NCBI GenBank assembly: GCA_964390645.1
Contig: CAYMLL010000002.1
Span: 1 to 64,000 of the forward strand
Direction: 5' to 3'
DNA: 64,000 bases
DNA from: CAYMLL01 sp964390645
Lineage (GTDB): Bacteria; Planctomycetota; UBA8108
In this document: positions 26,115 to 35,304 of the stretch, in pieces
Position numbering within the stretch: the first letter of the stretch is position 1
Layout: every line of letters begins with the position of its first letter
Made by a program: the position numbers and the translations under genes
The notes under the pieces: generated by a model
The model's database searches: none
Seen by the model: the letters and a program-made list of their open reading frames with translations, nothing else
Told to the model about the DNA's origin: nothing

Positions 26115-27101
26115 TCAGTCCGCCAGGAACCGCTTGACGCGACCGACGAACCCGTCCAGCTGGTCGTGATGGACCCAGTGCCCCGCGTCGCCAAACGCTT
26201 CGGTTTCCAGCGGGCAGTTGAACCGATCGGCTCGACCATCCTCCGTCGGATCGGTCGCCCAGGACTCCTTTCCCCGTATCAGCAACGTGGGGCAGGTGAT
26301 GCGACCGACCATGGCCCAGCTCTTGTCGTACGGGACACCGATCGGGGAGAAGACGCGCACGTAGTTATCGAACTTCCAGCTGTACGTTCCATCTTCGTTC
26401 TGGTTGGAACCATGAACCGTCAGATGGTGCGCTTGATCCTCGGTCAAGTGCGGGTTCTCCTCCTGCATACGCTGGAATGCATCTTCCAGAGTCGGATAGC
26501 GTCGAGGCAGCCGTGCCGACAGCTTGCGCAGATCATCAAACAACCCGTGCAGCTTGTCCTCCAGGGGCCGCTTCCTTCTTTCCTTCGCCTTGACCGGCGG
26601 TGGACCGAGCCCTTCGATGCAGACCAGCTTGGCGACATTCTCCGGATAGAGCGCGGTGTACTGCAGAGCGATGGCGCCTCCCAGAGAATGCCCGATCATC
26701 GTCACCGAGGTCATGTGTTTCTGGTGGAGCAGCTGAGCGATGTCATAAACGAAGTCAACCTGGCTGTAGGTGCTACCGACCATCCACTGACTGTCGCCAT
26801 GACCACGCAGGTCAGGAGCGATGACGTGGTAGTCCTCGAAAAACCGCTCGGCGACCCAATCCCAGTTGCGACAATGGTCTCGTCCACCGTGAATCAGGAT
26901 CATCGGCGGCCCTTGAGGGTTGCCCCAGTCCACAAAGTGAAGGCGCAGTCGTTGCGAAACATAGCTGTGCGAAGTGGGCCCTTGCATCAATCTGATCTGC
27001 TCTCCAAATCTCCAAGTCTGCTGACCGTGACCAGAGAACGGCTCTCCCACCCACGCTCCGTCATCCGTCGCCTGTCGCCCCGAGTCACCGGCGATCGTCA
27101 C
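26115..27101 (-). CDS. Alpha/beta hydrolase
   Basis: A 328-residue (or about 290 if translation begins at the ATG at 26987) hydrolase. The core starts at RLRLHFVDWGNPQGPPMILIHGG; the Ser nucleophile is in GHSLGG, the oxyanion segment is HGGRDHC, and the C-terminal His is in GDAGHWVHHD. A helical cap lies between about residues 190 and 260. No signal peptide. The GTG start used here gives a poorly conserved 38-residue leader, so the start is uncertain. It sits 33 bases after the acyl-CoA ligase gene on the same strand, suggesting ester hydrolysis feeding the ligase. Confidence 0.85.
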   Translation of the reverse strand: MTIAGDSGRQATDDGAWVGEPFSGHGQQTWRFGEQIRLMQGPTSHSYVSQRLRLHFVDWGNPQGPPMILIHGGRDHCRNWDWVAERFFEDYHVIAPDLRGHGDSQWMVGSTYSQVDFVYDIAQLLHQKHMTSVTMIGHSLGGAIALQYTALYPENVAKLVCIEGLGPPPVKAKERRKRPLEDKLHGLFDDLRKLSARLPRRYPTLEDAFQRMQEENPHLTEDQAHHLTVHGSNQNEDGTYSWKFDNYVRVFSPIGVPYDKSWAMVGRITCPTLLIRGKESWATDPTEDGRADRFNCPLETEAFGDAGHWVHHDQLDGFVGRVKRFLAD

Positions 27102-27134
27102 GCTGACGTCTCGAGGTGCCCGCCTGCCATCTGC

Positions 27135-28661
27135 CTATCCATCGAGCAAGAGATCGGCGAACCGGTCCCGCAGCGCTCGTTTCTGGATCTTCCCCGTCGT
27201 GTTCTTTGGTAACTCGTCCAAGAAAACGACCCGCGCAGGAACCTTGAACTTCGTCACGTAACCGCAAAGGTGCTCCTGCAGTTCGGCCTCCGTCGTTGTC
27301 GCGCCGCGTCGCAGCACCACGGCCGCCACCAGGTTCTCTCCGAAGCGATCGTCGGGAACCCCGAAAACCGCCGATTCGGAGACCGCGGCATGAGCATAGA
27401 GCCCCTCCTCTATTTCCGTCGGTGAAATATTCTCGGCGCCCTTGATTACGAGGTCCTTCTTCCGGTCCGTGATGAAGATATAGCCTTCGGCATCCATGTG
27501 GCCGACATCCCCCGTGTACAACCATCCGTCGACAATCGCCTCGCGAGTCGCCTCTTCCTTGTTCAGGTAGCCGCACATGACATGAGGGCCGCGCACACAG
27601 ATCTCGCCCGAGTCGCCGGCAGACAGTGACCGATCCTCCTCGTCCACAATACGCGCCTCGACGCCCGGAAGAGGGCGGCCCACCGATCCGACGCGATAGG
27701 GTTCATCCGGACGATATCCCGTCAATGCGGCTGCAGTCTCGGACAGGCCGTATCCTTGTTTCACCGTGCAGTCGAAGACCTTCTCGAACTCGACGCGCAC
27801 CGCCTCGGCAATCGGAGCGCCCCCCGATCCGACGTGCGTCAACGAGGACACGTCGTACTGGTCGCGATCCTCGAAACCGAGCATGTAAGTCAACATCGTC
27901 GGAACGACCGAGAGACGGTTCACCTTCATCTCCTCGATGGCCTGGAACACCGCGCGGGTATCCCAGGTCGGGAGGATCCGGACACGCGAAGCCAACCGGA
28001 GCCCCATGTTCATCACGATCACGCCGTAGATATGACTCAGCGGCAACGACGAGACCGACCGCACGTCCGTGACCCCCCGGGCGTTCCGGTAGACCATGTC
28101 GGAAGAGGAGAGCAGGTTCCGGTGCGACAGGATCACGCCCTTCGGATCGCCCGTCGTTCCGGAGGTGTAAAGCAACATCGCCATGTGTTCGGGAGAGGCA
28201 TCGAACACCGGCTCGTACGGGTCCGCCGACTCGATCTCTCCGGTGATATCGATCAGATCCGGCTCAGCGGCCTCCCCGACCACGAGGATTTCACGCACGG
28301 ACTCGACACCCTGCGCTGCCTCCCGGAGCCGTGACGCCAGTTCGGGTGACGTGATCACGAGGGAAGCGCCGGAATCTTCCATCAGGTAGCGGACTTCACG
28401 GGCGGTCCACGTCGGCGTCACCGGAATGATCGCCGCACCGATCTTCCAGGTCGCGGTGAACGTACTCATCACGTCTGGCGAATTGAGCATCATGACCATG
28501 ACACGATCGCCTGTCGATACGCCGTGGTTCCGCAACATGCTGGCGACCTTACAGGCCCACCGGTACTGCTGCACATTGGTTATCGTTCTGTCACCGAACC
28601 ACAGCGCGGTGTATTCGCCATGGTCGTTGATGTTCTCGAGCGAGAGCTCCGCAATGTTCAT
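27135..28661 (-). CDS. Class I acyl-CoA synthetase (AMP-forming ligase)
   Basis: A 508-residue adenylate-forming enzyme that activates a carboxylic acid to its CoA thioester using ATP. The start is the ATG after AAGGGGAAG; the frame upstream is non-coding. Core motifs are complete: LLYTSGTTGDPKGVILSHRN (P-loop-like A3), YGLSETAA (A5), DGWLYTGDVG (A7), RKKDLVIKGAENISPTEIEE (A8 hinge) and the catalytic Lys in NTTGKIQKRALRD. Substrate pocket residues do not identify the acid. It probably shares a transcript with the alpha/beta hydrolase downstream. Confidence 0.92.
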   Translation of the reverse strand: MNIAELSLENINDHGEYTALWFGDRTITNVQQYRWACKVASMLRNHGVSTGDRVMVMMLNSPDVMSTFTATWKIGAAIIPVTPTWTAREVRYLMEDSGASLVITSPELASRLREAAQGVESVREILVVGEAAEPDLIDITGEIESADPYEPVFDASPEHMAMLLYTSGTTGDPKGVILSHRNLLSSSDMVYRNARGVTDVRSVSSLPLSHIYGVIVMNMGLRLASRVRILPTWDTRAVFQAIEEMKVNRLSVVPTMLTYMLGFEDRDQYDVSSLTHVGSGGAPIAEAVRVEFEKVFDCTVKQGYGLSETAAALTGYRPDEPYRVGSVGRPLPGVEARIVDEEDRSLSAGDSGEICVRGPHVMCGYLNKEEATREAIVDGWLYTGDVGHMDAEGYIFITDRKKDLVIKGAENISPTEIEEGLYAHAAVSESAVFGVPDDRFGENLVAAVVLRRGATTTEAELQEHLCGYVTKFKVPARVVFLDELPKNTTGKIQKRALRDRFADLLLDG

Positions 28662-28677
28662 CCGGCTTCCCCTTCGA

Positions 28678-29124
28678 TCACAGGCAGGCCGACATCGGCG
28701 ACCGACCTCCGCATTCCGGCCCGTCGGCACGTCGAGTGGCCCGGGTCCATGCACGCGTTCTGTCACGAATGCGGGACTCGCGCCCATCCGATCGACCCGC
28801 GCCGCGCTTCCCTTGCTCGCAGATTCCATCCGGACCGGTCGCGATAACCACCGCATCGCGTCGTTCGACCGCGTACACGATCGGATACTCCAGGTCCCCC
28901 GGCGCACGCGGAAAGCTCACCTCATCGAAGTCCGCCCGCCACGGCCGATTCCCCGACACCACCGGGAGATCGTGCGAGCCCTCGCCAGACCGCAGCACGA
29001 CGTGAGCAGCTCGCCTCCCGTTCTCTTCATCGACGAGTGCCTGCATGGTCACGCGCTGGGTCCGGAGCCTGCACCGGGAAACGTGGGCCGTCAGCATTGT
29101 CTCAACTCCCCCTCCCGATTGCAC
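28678..29124 (-). CDS. Hypothetical protein or gene remnant
   Basis: This covers most of the 566-base gap between the ligase and the epoxide hydrolase. The minus-strand frame has codon use like neighbouring genes over its first 100 codons (RVTMQALVDEENGRRAAHVV, DFDEVSFPRAPGDLEYPIVY), after which it becomes Arg/Gly-rich and non-coding in appearance. I recognise no family. It could be a truncated relic or a small real gene; no good ribosome site was seen. Confidence 0.25.
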   Translation of the reverse strand: MQSGGGVETMLTAHVSRCRLRTQRVTMQALVDEENGRRAAHVVLRSGEGSHDLPVVSGNRPWRADFDEVSFPRAPGDLEYPIVYAVERRDAVVIATGPDGICEQGKRGAGRSDGRESRIRDRTRAWTRATRRADGPECGGRSPMSACL

Positions 29125-29227
29125 GGCAGGATGGTGAGCAGGAGACCTTTTTGAAGACCAGGCACTTCAAGACGGAAGAGCCGAACACACGTTGACCGTC
29201 TGATACGCGGTCGATGGTCTTCATCCC

Positions 29228-30478
29228 TCACTCCTTCGTGGATTCCGGCGTCCTCAACCGGCGAAAAAACTTCCTGATATCCTCGACGAGGAGCTCGGGC
29301 TCTTCCATGGCCGCGAAGTGTCCGCCACGAGGCATTTCACTCCAGTGCGTGATGTTGTAGCGAGCCGCGGCCCACTTGCGCGGCGCGTAGACGAGCTCCT
29401 CGGGGAAAATCGCGCAACCGACCGGAACCTCCACCCGACCGCGAGATCCCGGAACAGGGGAGTGGCGAGTCTCGTAGTAGACCCGCGTCGAGGAGGTGAT
29501 GGACCGGGTGACCCAGTAGATCATGATATTAGTCAGCAGCTCGTCCTTCGTGAACTGGCTCTCGACGTCACCCTCACAGTCGCTCCAGGTACGAAACTTC
29601 TCGACGATCCATGCGGCGAGGCCTGCCGGAGAGTCGTTGAGCCCGTACCCCAGCGTCTGCGGCTTGGTGCCCTGGATCTGACTGTAGCCGGTTTCGTATC
29701 TCATGAACTGCCGCTTCTGCCGGACGCGTTCCTCCTCCGCGGGAGTCAGGTCGGCAGCGTCGCCACCGGAGGAAGGCCGTCCTCCCGACACGAAGTTCAG
29801 GTGGATCCCGACGCAGTGCTCGGCGTCGTTGCGGCCGAGCCAGGCCGAGATGGATGCTCCCCAATCGCCGCCCTGCGCACCGTAGCGTTCGTAGCCGAGA
29901 CGCTCCATGAGCTTTGCGAAGGTCCGGGCCATCCGACCGTTGTTGAAACCCTTCACGCGCGGACGGTCGGAGAAGCCGAAGCCGGGCAAGGACGGAATCA
30001 CGACATGAAAAGCATCCTCGGCCTTGCCGCCATGAGCCACCGGATCTGTCAGCGGACCGAGAATCTTCGCGAACTCCACGAACGATCCGGGCCATCCATG
30101 AACCAGCACGATCGGCATCGCCCCGACATGCTTCGAACGCTGGTGGACGAAGTGGACGTCCAGCCCTTCGATCTCGGTCTTGAACTGATCGAGCTTGTTG
30201 AGCTGCCTCTCCTGACCTCGCCAGTCGTACCGGGTGCGCCAGTACTCGACGAGCTCTTTCAAGTAGCCGAGCTCGGTGCCGTATCGCCAGCCGGCGTCCT
30301 CGATCTGGTCGGGAAATCGTGTCCGGGAGAGCCGCTGTTCGAGGTCCCGCAGGACGGAGTCCTCGATCCGGATGGTGAAGGGGCGGATCCCGGCCGCGGG
30401 GTCCTGGGCGAAGACGGGTCGAGCCACAACGGCCAAGAAAAGAGCCAACCACCTCGCTGTTGCCTGATTCGAAGCCAC
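29228..30478 (-). CDS. Secreted epoxide hydrolase with EHN N-terminal domain
   Basis: A 416-residue protein with signal peptide (ARWLALFLAVVARPVFA). Residues about 30-140 match the epoxide-hydrolase N-terminal domain (FTIRIEDSVLRDLEQRLSRTRFPDQIE and YLKELVEYWRTRYDWRGQERQLN). The catalytic part has HGWPG (oxyanion/HGxP), the Asp nucleophile in AQGGDWG, cap Tyr residues (MRYETGYSQIQ) and the His in PRGGHFAAMEEPELL, the microsomal epoxide hydrolase/juvenile-hormone hydrolase pattern. It would open epoxides to diols outside the cytoplasm, an unusual location for this class. Second epoxide-hydrolase-like gene in the window. Confidence 0.9.
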   Translation of the reverse strand: MASNQATARWLALFLAVVARPVFAQDPAAGIRPFTIRIEDSVLRDLEQRLSRTRFPDQIEDAGWRYGTELGYLKELVEYWRTRYDWRGQERQLNKLDQFKTEIEGLDVHFVHQRSKHVGAMPIVLVHGWPGSFVEFAKILGPLTDPVAHGGKAEDAFHVVIPSLPGFGFSDRPRVKGFNNGRMARTFAKLMERLGYERYGAQGGDWGASISAWLGRNDAEHCVGIHLNFVSGGRPSSGGDAADLTPAEEERVRQKRQFMRYETGYSQIQGTKPQTLGYGLNDSPAGLAAWIVEKFRTWSDCEGDVESQFTKDELLTNIMIYWVTRSITSSTRVYYETRHSPVPGSRGRVEVPVGCAIFPEELVYAPRKWAAARYNITHWSEMPRGGHFAAMEEPELLVEDIRKFFRRLRTPESTKE

Positions 30479-30637
30479 GAGACCGACCTCCTTCTGACCT
30501 GTTCTCCAGCATCACTCGGCGCCGGAAGCACCGAACGAGTCTCGATCGATGTTCCGGCACCGGAGCACGGAAACGGCCGCTCGATTCCATCACGCGCACA
30601 TGGGCGGCCCCTGCATGTGCTCCTTCACGAGACTCTC

Positions 30638-30838
30638 GTGACGAAAGCGCCACGAACGAAAGTCCGGTCGACTTGTATCACATCCCTGCTCGGTTCCACC
30701 GTGCTTCTCCGCAGCGAGAACCGGATCGGCTTTCCAGGGCCAACAGGCCAGGATATCGCGTCGGAAGATGACATTCCGCCACTCCGTACGGACAGGGACA
30801 ACATCGCCCGGGAGGCCCCGCTTCCCCGCGACGGCTGA
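30638..30838 (+). pseudogene. Truncated duplicate of a PQQ-propeller gene 5' end
   Basis: In one frame this stretch encodes a degraded version of the first 65 residues of the gene at 31530. The aligned pieces are TKAPRTKVRSTCITSLLGST with MKTPRTKILLICCTFLLCST, and GFPGPTGQDIASEDDIPPLR with GFRGPTGQGISTEKGLPLHW. DNA identity over about 190 bases is visible by eye. It ends at a TGA. The two copies are separated by about 700 bases that contain an IS3-type transposase relic, so it looks like a broken tandem copy. Confidence 0.75.
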
Positions 30839-31096
30839 CCGTCGCTCCGGGTGCATGGCCGCCGTGCATTCCCGACTTCTCGGACTCACGAAGACAGGTC
30901 ATTTCATGTGCCGGCGGTAGGCGGGCGCAAGAGCGAGATTCTCCCGGTTGCGAGGGGCTTCGAGCAGACGCCGGAGTGGAAACGCGACGGAAACTCGCGT
31001 CCCACGCCGACCCCGGTCAGCGCCGGTTAGCTCGTTCATGCAGTCTTCGACTGCCGGCGGTATCCGAGCGGTCGACATTGATGGCAAGGTGGGCCG

Positions 31097-31460
31097 AAGC
31101 CTCGCAGGCTCTCGCTCGACGACCGTGCGTTTCGCGTGGCGACGGTCATCGACGAGTTCACCAGGAAGTGTCAGGCGATCGAGGTCGCACAGGGGCCAGG
31201 AGCTCACGGCCAAGATCCGCGGAGAGTGTATTCAGGGACTGAATGTCGGAACGCTCTACAACGAGCCGGGAAGCCCGTGGAAGAGCGGCTACACCGAAAT
31301 TCTCGACGAAAAGCTGCGAGACCAGCGTCTCGACGACGAGATCTTCGACACCCTCCCGGAGGCGAAGACGTTGATCGGGAGCTGGCGGAGGGAGTACAAC
31401 GGGTATCGGCGACACCGGTCGCCCGGCGGAAGACCTCCGGCTCCCGACGCTATCGAGACT
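31097..31460 (+). pseudogene. IS3-family transposase (orfB) remnant
   Basis: Two frames together give the integrase core of an IS3-type OrfB. The first reads LDDRAFRVATVIDEFTRKCQ around the first conserved Asp region. After an internal deletion and frame change, the second reads LYNEPGSPWKSGYTEILDEK and continues LRDQRLDDEIFDTLPEAKTLIGSWRREYNGYRRH to PPAPDA, the usual C-terminus including the catalytic-Glu region. The middle Asp segment is missing and no terminal inverted repeats were found. The rest of the 30479-31529 gap shows only the PQQ relic at 30638. Confidence 0.75.
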
Positions 31461-31529
31461 CGAGCTTCGACTAACATGGAGAACAGGTCCTCATCCGAAG
31501 GCCGGTCAACCACCCATCACGACGCCCTC

Positions 31530-32834
31530 ATGAAAACACCACGGACAAAGATCCTGCTGATTTGCTGCACCTTTCTGCTCTGCTCGACCGTGCCTGTCCG
31601 CGCCGAGAACTGGAGCGGCTTTCGGGGACCGACCGGCCAGGGCATCTCGACGGAAAAAGGCCTGCCGCTGCACTGGTCCGACAAGGAGAACATCGCCTGG
31701 AGGACTCCGATCCCGGGCATCGGATGGTCGTCGCCCATCGTGCACGACGACCATGTGTTCTTGACTTCGACCACTCAGAAAGGCGTGTCCTGTCACGTGA
31801 TCGCCGTGGACAGGCGCAGCGGGAAGATCCTCTGGAACACCAAGGTCTTCGAGCAGATACCCAGGAAGAAACGTGACCACAACTCGCACGCCACACCGAC
31901 CCCGGTCACCGACGGGCGGCTTGTTTACGCGGTCTTCAGCGCCGGGAGCATCGCGGCGCTCGATCGTGCCGGGAAGGTCGTCTGGACGAATCACGACATC
32001 AAGCACTACAGCCTTCACGGACTCGCGGCGTCCCCGATCCTCTACGACGACCTGTTGATCATGGCGTACGATGGAAGCAGTGACGGCAAGAACGCCCGGA
32101 TCGGCTTCAAGATCCCCTGGCAAGGAGCAGTCATCCTGGCGGTTGACAAGAAGACCGGCAAGGAACGCTGGCGTGGTAAGCGAGGACCGTCACGACTCGG
32201 CCACGTGACGCCGGCCATTCTTCGCACAAACGGCACGACTCAGCTCGTCAGCTCCACGGGCGACGCCATTCAGGGTTTTGACCCCGACGACGGCACACTC
32301 ATCTGGTCCGTCTACAGCAAGAGCGAAGGGGTCGCCCCGTCGAACGCAATCGGCAACGGACTCGTCTACACCGCCACGGGTTTCGAAGTACCGCGAATCC
32401 GGGTGGTCCGCACCGACGGCAAGGGCGAGGTGACCGGGACTCACATCGCCTGGGAACAGGCCAAGGGTGTCCCGATGCTGGCATCGTTGCTGCTTGTCCA
32501 GCCGTATCTCTACACGGTGACCGACAAGGGAGTCGTCACCTGCTACCAGGCCAAGAGCGGCGACATCGTCTGGCAGGAGAGAATCGGCGGCAAGCACTCC
32601 AGCTCGCCGGTATACGCCGACGGCAAGATCTACTTCCTGTCGGAACGAGACGGAGAGTCGGCCATCATCGAAGCCGGTCCGGAATTCAAGCTCATCGCGC
32701 GCAACAAGATCAACGAGAAGTGCAAGGCATCCGCGGCGTTTTCACAGGGCAATCTGTTCGTTCGGACCGAGAAGAACCTCATCCGCATCGGGGCGTCGTC
32801 TCGACAGACCGGGACCCCGGACGCCGGGGAATAG
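31530..32834 (+). CDS. Secreted PQQ-like beta-propeller protein
   Basis: A 434-residue exported protein; residues 1-25 are a signal peptide (LLICCTFLLCSTVPVRA). It continues ENWSGFRGPTGQGIST, the typical opening of PQQ-like propellers abundant in planctomycetes, with blades such as NIAWRTPIPG, GKILWNTKVFEQ, GKVVWTNHD, GKERWRGKRGPS, GTLIWSVYSKSE and GDIVWQERIGGK. It lacks the catalytic loop of dehydrogenases, so a scaffold or ligand-binding role like BamB is as likely as catalysis. The ATG is the start; the open frame upstream belongs to the transposase relic. A broken copy of its 5' end lies at 30638. Confidence 0.85.
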   Translation: MKTPRTKILLICCTFLLCSTVPVRAENWSGFRGPTGQGISTEKGLPLHWSDKENIAWRTPIPGIGWSSPIVHDDHVFLTSTTQKGVSCHVIAVDRRSGKILWNTKVFEQIPRKKRDHNSHATPTPVTDGRLVYAVFSAGSIAALDRAGKVVWTNHDIKHYSLHGLAASPILYDDLLIMAYDGSSDGKNARIGFKIPWQGAVILAVDKKTGKERWRGKRGPSRLGHVTPAILRTNGTTQLVSSTGDAIQGFDPDDGTLIWSVYSKSEGVAPSNAIGNGLVYTATGFEVPRIRVVRTDGKGEVTGTHIAWEQAKGVPMLASLLLVQPYLYTVTDKGVVTCYQAKSGDIVWQERIGGKHSSSPVYADGKIYFLSERDGESAIIEAGPEFKLIARNKINEKCKASAAFSQGNLFVRTEKNLIRIGASSRQTGTPDAGE

Positions 32835-33220
32835 CGACGCGTCTCCGTCCACGGCTTCTCGGCAGCTCTGTCACCGGAGTGTCCGGAAGAGCCTCTCGCC
32901 CGCGAGGACCCGAAAGATCCCCCCCGGAAGGCTCTTCCAGTTCGTTACATCCTCACGGGATGGGAAGCGCGTCCGAGCCGGCACGGGAACCCGAGATGGG
33001 TCGGCGGATCTCTGGCTCCCGGGCCACGTGGAGATTAAGATCCCGATCAGTCATCGGTCATGAAGACGATCGGCGAAGGGTATGGTGAGCCTCGCGCTCA
33101 GCGTAACCCGCAGGTCTGCGAGCCTCGAGAAGGCGGGGGAGGCCGCGAGCGGCGGTGTCAATCCCGCGTCGACAGCTCGCTCGCACGCAGTCGTTCTTCG
33201 ATCTCCAAGGAGACCTGTTC
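32835..33220. other. Intergenic region with a 9-bp inverted repeat
   Basis: Roughly 390 bases without a recognisable gene. GGAAGAGCC at 32885-32893 and GGCTCTTCC at 32930-32938 are perfect complements separated by 36 bases, shortly after the PQQ-propeller stop. There is no T-run, so it is either a weak transcription-end structure or a relic of mobile DNA. Confidence 0.35.
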
Positions 33221-34447
33221 GTGGCAGAGGCATCGCTTCCGTTCGAAGGACTCAAGGTCGTCGAGGTCGCCACCTGGATCGCCGCCCCGACCGCGGGGAC
33301 CATCCTCGGTGACTTCGGCGCCGACGTGATCAAGATCGAGCCACCCGGCGACGGCGATCCGTATCGCGGTCTTCCGGGGAGCCCGGGGTTCGAGGACGTG
33401 GGCGTGAACTACACGTGGATCATGTCCGCCCGTGGCAAGCGCAGCATGACGCTCAACCTCAAGACCGAAGCCGGAGTCGAGATCTTGAGACGACTGGTTC
33501 GAGGCTGTGACGTGTACATCACTAACCAGCCGTCACCGGTTCGCGAGCGCTTCGGGTTGACCTACGACGAGCTGTCCCCGCTGAATCCACAGATGATCTA
33601 CGCCTCGTTGACCGCGTACGGCGAGGTCGGCCCCGAGCGCGATCAACCCGCGTTCGATCAGGTCGCTTACTGGGCCCGATCCGGTCTCCTGGACCTGGTG
33701 CGTGCTCCCGGGGCGCCACCCGCTCAGGGGCTCCCCGGCATGGGCGATCATCCGACCGGAGTCTCGCTCTACGCCGCGATTCTGACGGCTCTCTACCGGC
33801 GCGAGCGTACCGGCAAGGGCGCTCTGGTACACACGTCTCTGCACGCCAACGGCTTCTGGTCAAACGGCTGCCTGGGCCAGGCCGCTCTCGCGGGAGCCGA
33901 CCTCGCCGACCGTCGAGAGACGACACCACGCGCAGACCGACGGCGGCCGGCGACCCACGTGCTCTACGAAGCGCGGGACGGACGCTACATTCAGCTCAAC
34001 ATGGTGCGTTCGGAGGAACAGGTGGCGGCGTTGTTCGGGGTCCTGGGCCTGCAACACCTGCTCCAGGAGCCGCGCTTCGCGACTCCCGACGACCGCCTGG
34101 AGAACGGCGACGCCCTGGCAACCGAGATGCGCTCAGCCTTCTGCACGCGACCGGCTGCCGAGTGGTTTGCGGCGCTTCATGCCGAAGGTGTTCCGGCAAC
34201 TCCTGTGACCCTGGCAGAGGAGATGATCGCTGACCGTCAGGCGATCGCCAACGACGTCCTGCTCTTGACCGACGACCCCGAGGTCGGGATGTCTCACGTC
34301 ATCAATCACCCGGTCAGGCTGGGAGATGTCCGCGGCCGCGGCCCCTCTCGCCCTCCGGACGTCGGTGAGCACTGCGACGAGGTCATGGCGGAGCTCGGCT
34401 ACAGCCCGAGCGAGATCGAACAGCTGCGACGGAACGGCGTTTTCTAG
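33221..34447 (+). CDS. Class III CoA-transferase (CaiB/BaiF family)
   Basis: A 408-residue transferase. The GTG start is chosen because AAGGAG lies a short distance upstream and the protein then begins just before FEGLKVVEVATWIAAPTAGTILGDFGADVIKIE, the family signature. The acyl-accepting Asp is Asp176 in GMGDHPTG. RRERTGKGALVHTSL and the C-terminal VGEHCDEVMAELGYS are typical. It lies 86 bases before an amidohydrolase-family gene on the same strand, likely co-transcribed. Fourth class III transferase domain set in the window; substrate unknown. Confidence 0.92.
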   Translation: MAEASLPFEGLKVVEVATWIAAPTAGTILGDFGADVIKIEPPGDGDPYRGLPGSPGFEDVGVNYTWIMSARGKRSMTLNLKTEAGVEILRRLVRGCDVYITNQPSPVRERFGLTYDELSPLNPQMIYASLTAYGEVGPERDQPAFDQVAYWARSGLLDLVRAPGAPPAQGLPGMGDHPTGVSLYAAILTALYRRERTGKGALVHTSLHANGFWSNGCLGQAALAGADLADRRETTPRADRRRPATHVLYEARDGRYIQLNMVRSEEQVAALFGVLGLQHLLQEPRFATPDDRLENGDALATEMRSAFCTRPAAEWFAALHAEGVPATPVTLAEEMIADRQAIANDVLLLTDDPEVGMSHVINHPVRLGDVRGRGPSRPPDVGEHCDEVMAELGYSPSEIEQLRRNGVF

Positions 34448-34533
34448 GGCTCCGACGCTCGAGGCGCCATTCTGGTAAGTACGACGGCAAGGGAATGGCG
34501 CCCCGGAATCCTGGTGATTCAAGGAGTTCAGCA

Positions 34534-35304
34534 ATGGCACGACCGCGAGACCTCGGCGTCATCGACTTGATGCTGGAGGTGCCGTCCGGCGAGGCGGGAA
34601 TGGGTATGGGGGCAGCTTGCCAGCTGACCCGCGACAAGGGCACCGACGATTTCACCCATCACCCGGCCCAGTATCTGTTCAAGAGCGCGCCGGAGCGCAT
34701 GTCGAAGACCACCACGGTCGACCGGATCGTGGAGATGATGGACGCATTCGGAGTGCAGATGGCACAGATCGGTGTCAGTGCCCGGAACCCCGAACCGGCG
34801 CTGCAGATGTTCGACAAGTACCCCACGCGATTCTTCGGATCGGTCGGTGTCGACCCGCACGCCGGTATGGAAGGCGTGCGCGCTCTCGAAGACACCGTGA
34901 AGAGGCACCCCAACATCAAGTCAGCTTCGGCAGCGCCCTGTCTTCTGTATCCACAGGTGCCGATCGACGACAAGCGATTCTATCCGGTCTACGCCAAGTG
35001 CGCGGAGCTCGGCATACCGATCAACATGCTGGTGGGCGTGCCGGGGCCGCGTGTCCCGTTCAAGTGGCCGAATCTCTACTACTCCACGTCCGCCTGGGCG
35101 CCAAAACACTACCCACGCAACGTGCTCGAGTTCGCGAACAAACGCGGGCCCACGAAAGTGATGTACGCGGGCTATTTCCCGGGTCTCTCGTACGAGCGCA
35201 TCTTCGGAGAGATGGACGACCTCCCGCTCGGGGACGAGGTGTGGCCGAGATTCCTGCGTGACAACGCGGTGGAGGTTTACGGATTGCAGGACATCCTGCC
35301 GTGA
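34534..35304 (+). CDS. Amidohydrolase-family (PF04909-type) protein, apparently shortened
   Basis: A 256-residue protein starting at ATG with AAGGAG nine bases upstream. Its C-terminal half (WPNLYYSTSAWAPKHYPRNV, KVMYAGYFPGLSYERIFGEM, VWPRFLRDNAVEVYGL) is typical of amidohydrolase family 2 proteins found with CoA-ester genes. Relatives carry about 40-45 more residues between GPRVP and KWPNLYY, including the FVMRHG-type His strand; here the two motifs are almost joined (GPRVPFKWPNLYY). The N-terminal HxH metal pair is also not evident. So either an in-frame deletion has made it inactive or it is a divergent non-catalytic member. The comparison relies on my memory of the family. Confidence 0.75.
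   Translation: MARPRDLGVIDLMLEVPSGEAGMGMGAACQLTRDKGTDDFTHHPAQYLFKSAPERMSKTTTVDRIVEMMDAFGVQMAQIGVSARNPEPALQMFDKYPTRFFGSVGVDPHAGMEGVRALEDTVKRHPNIKSASAAPCLLYPQVPIDDKRFYPVYAKCAELGIPINMLVGVPGPRVPFKWPNLYYSTSAWAPKHYPRNVLEFANKRGPTKVMYAGYFPGLSYERIFGEMDDLPLGDEVWPRFLRDNAVEVYGLQDILP

Noticed and set aside
30948..31529. Extended start for the PQQ-propeller protein at 31530
   Set aside because: The upstream codons are IS3 transposase relic read through by chance; the signal peptide starts at 31530.
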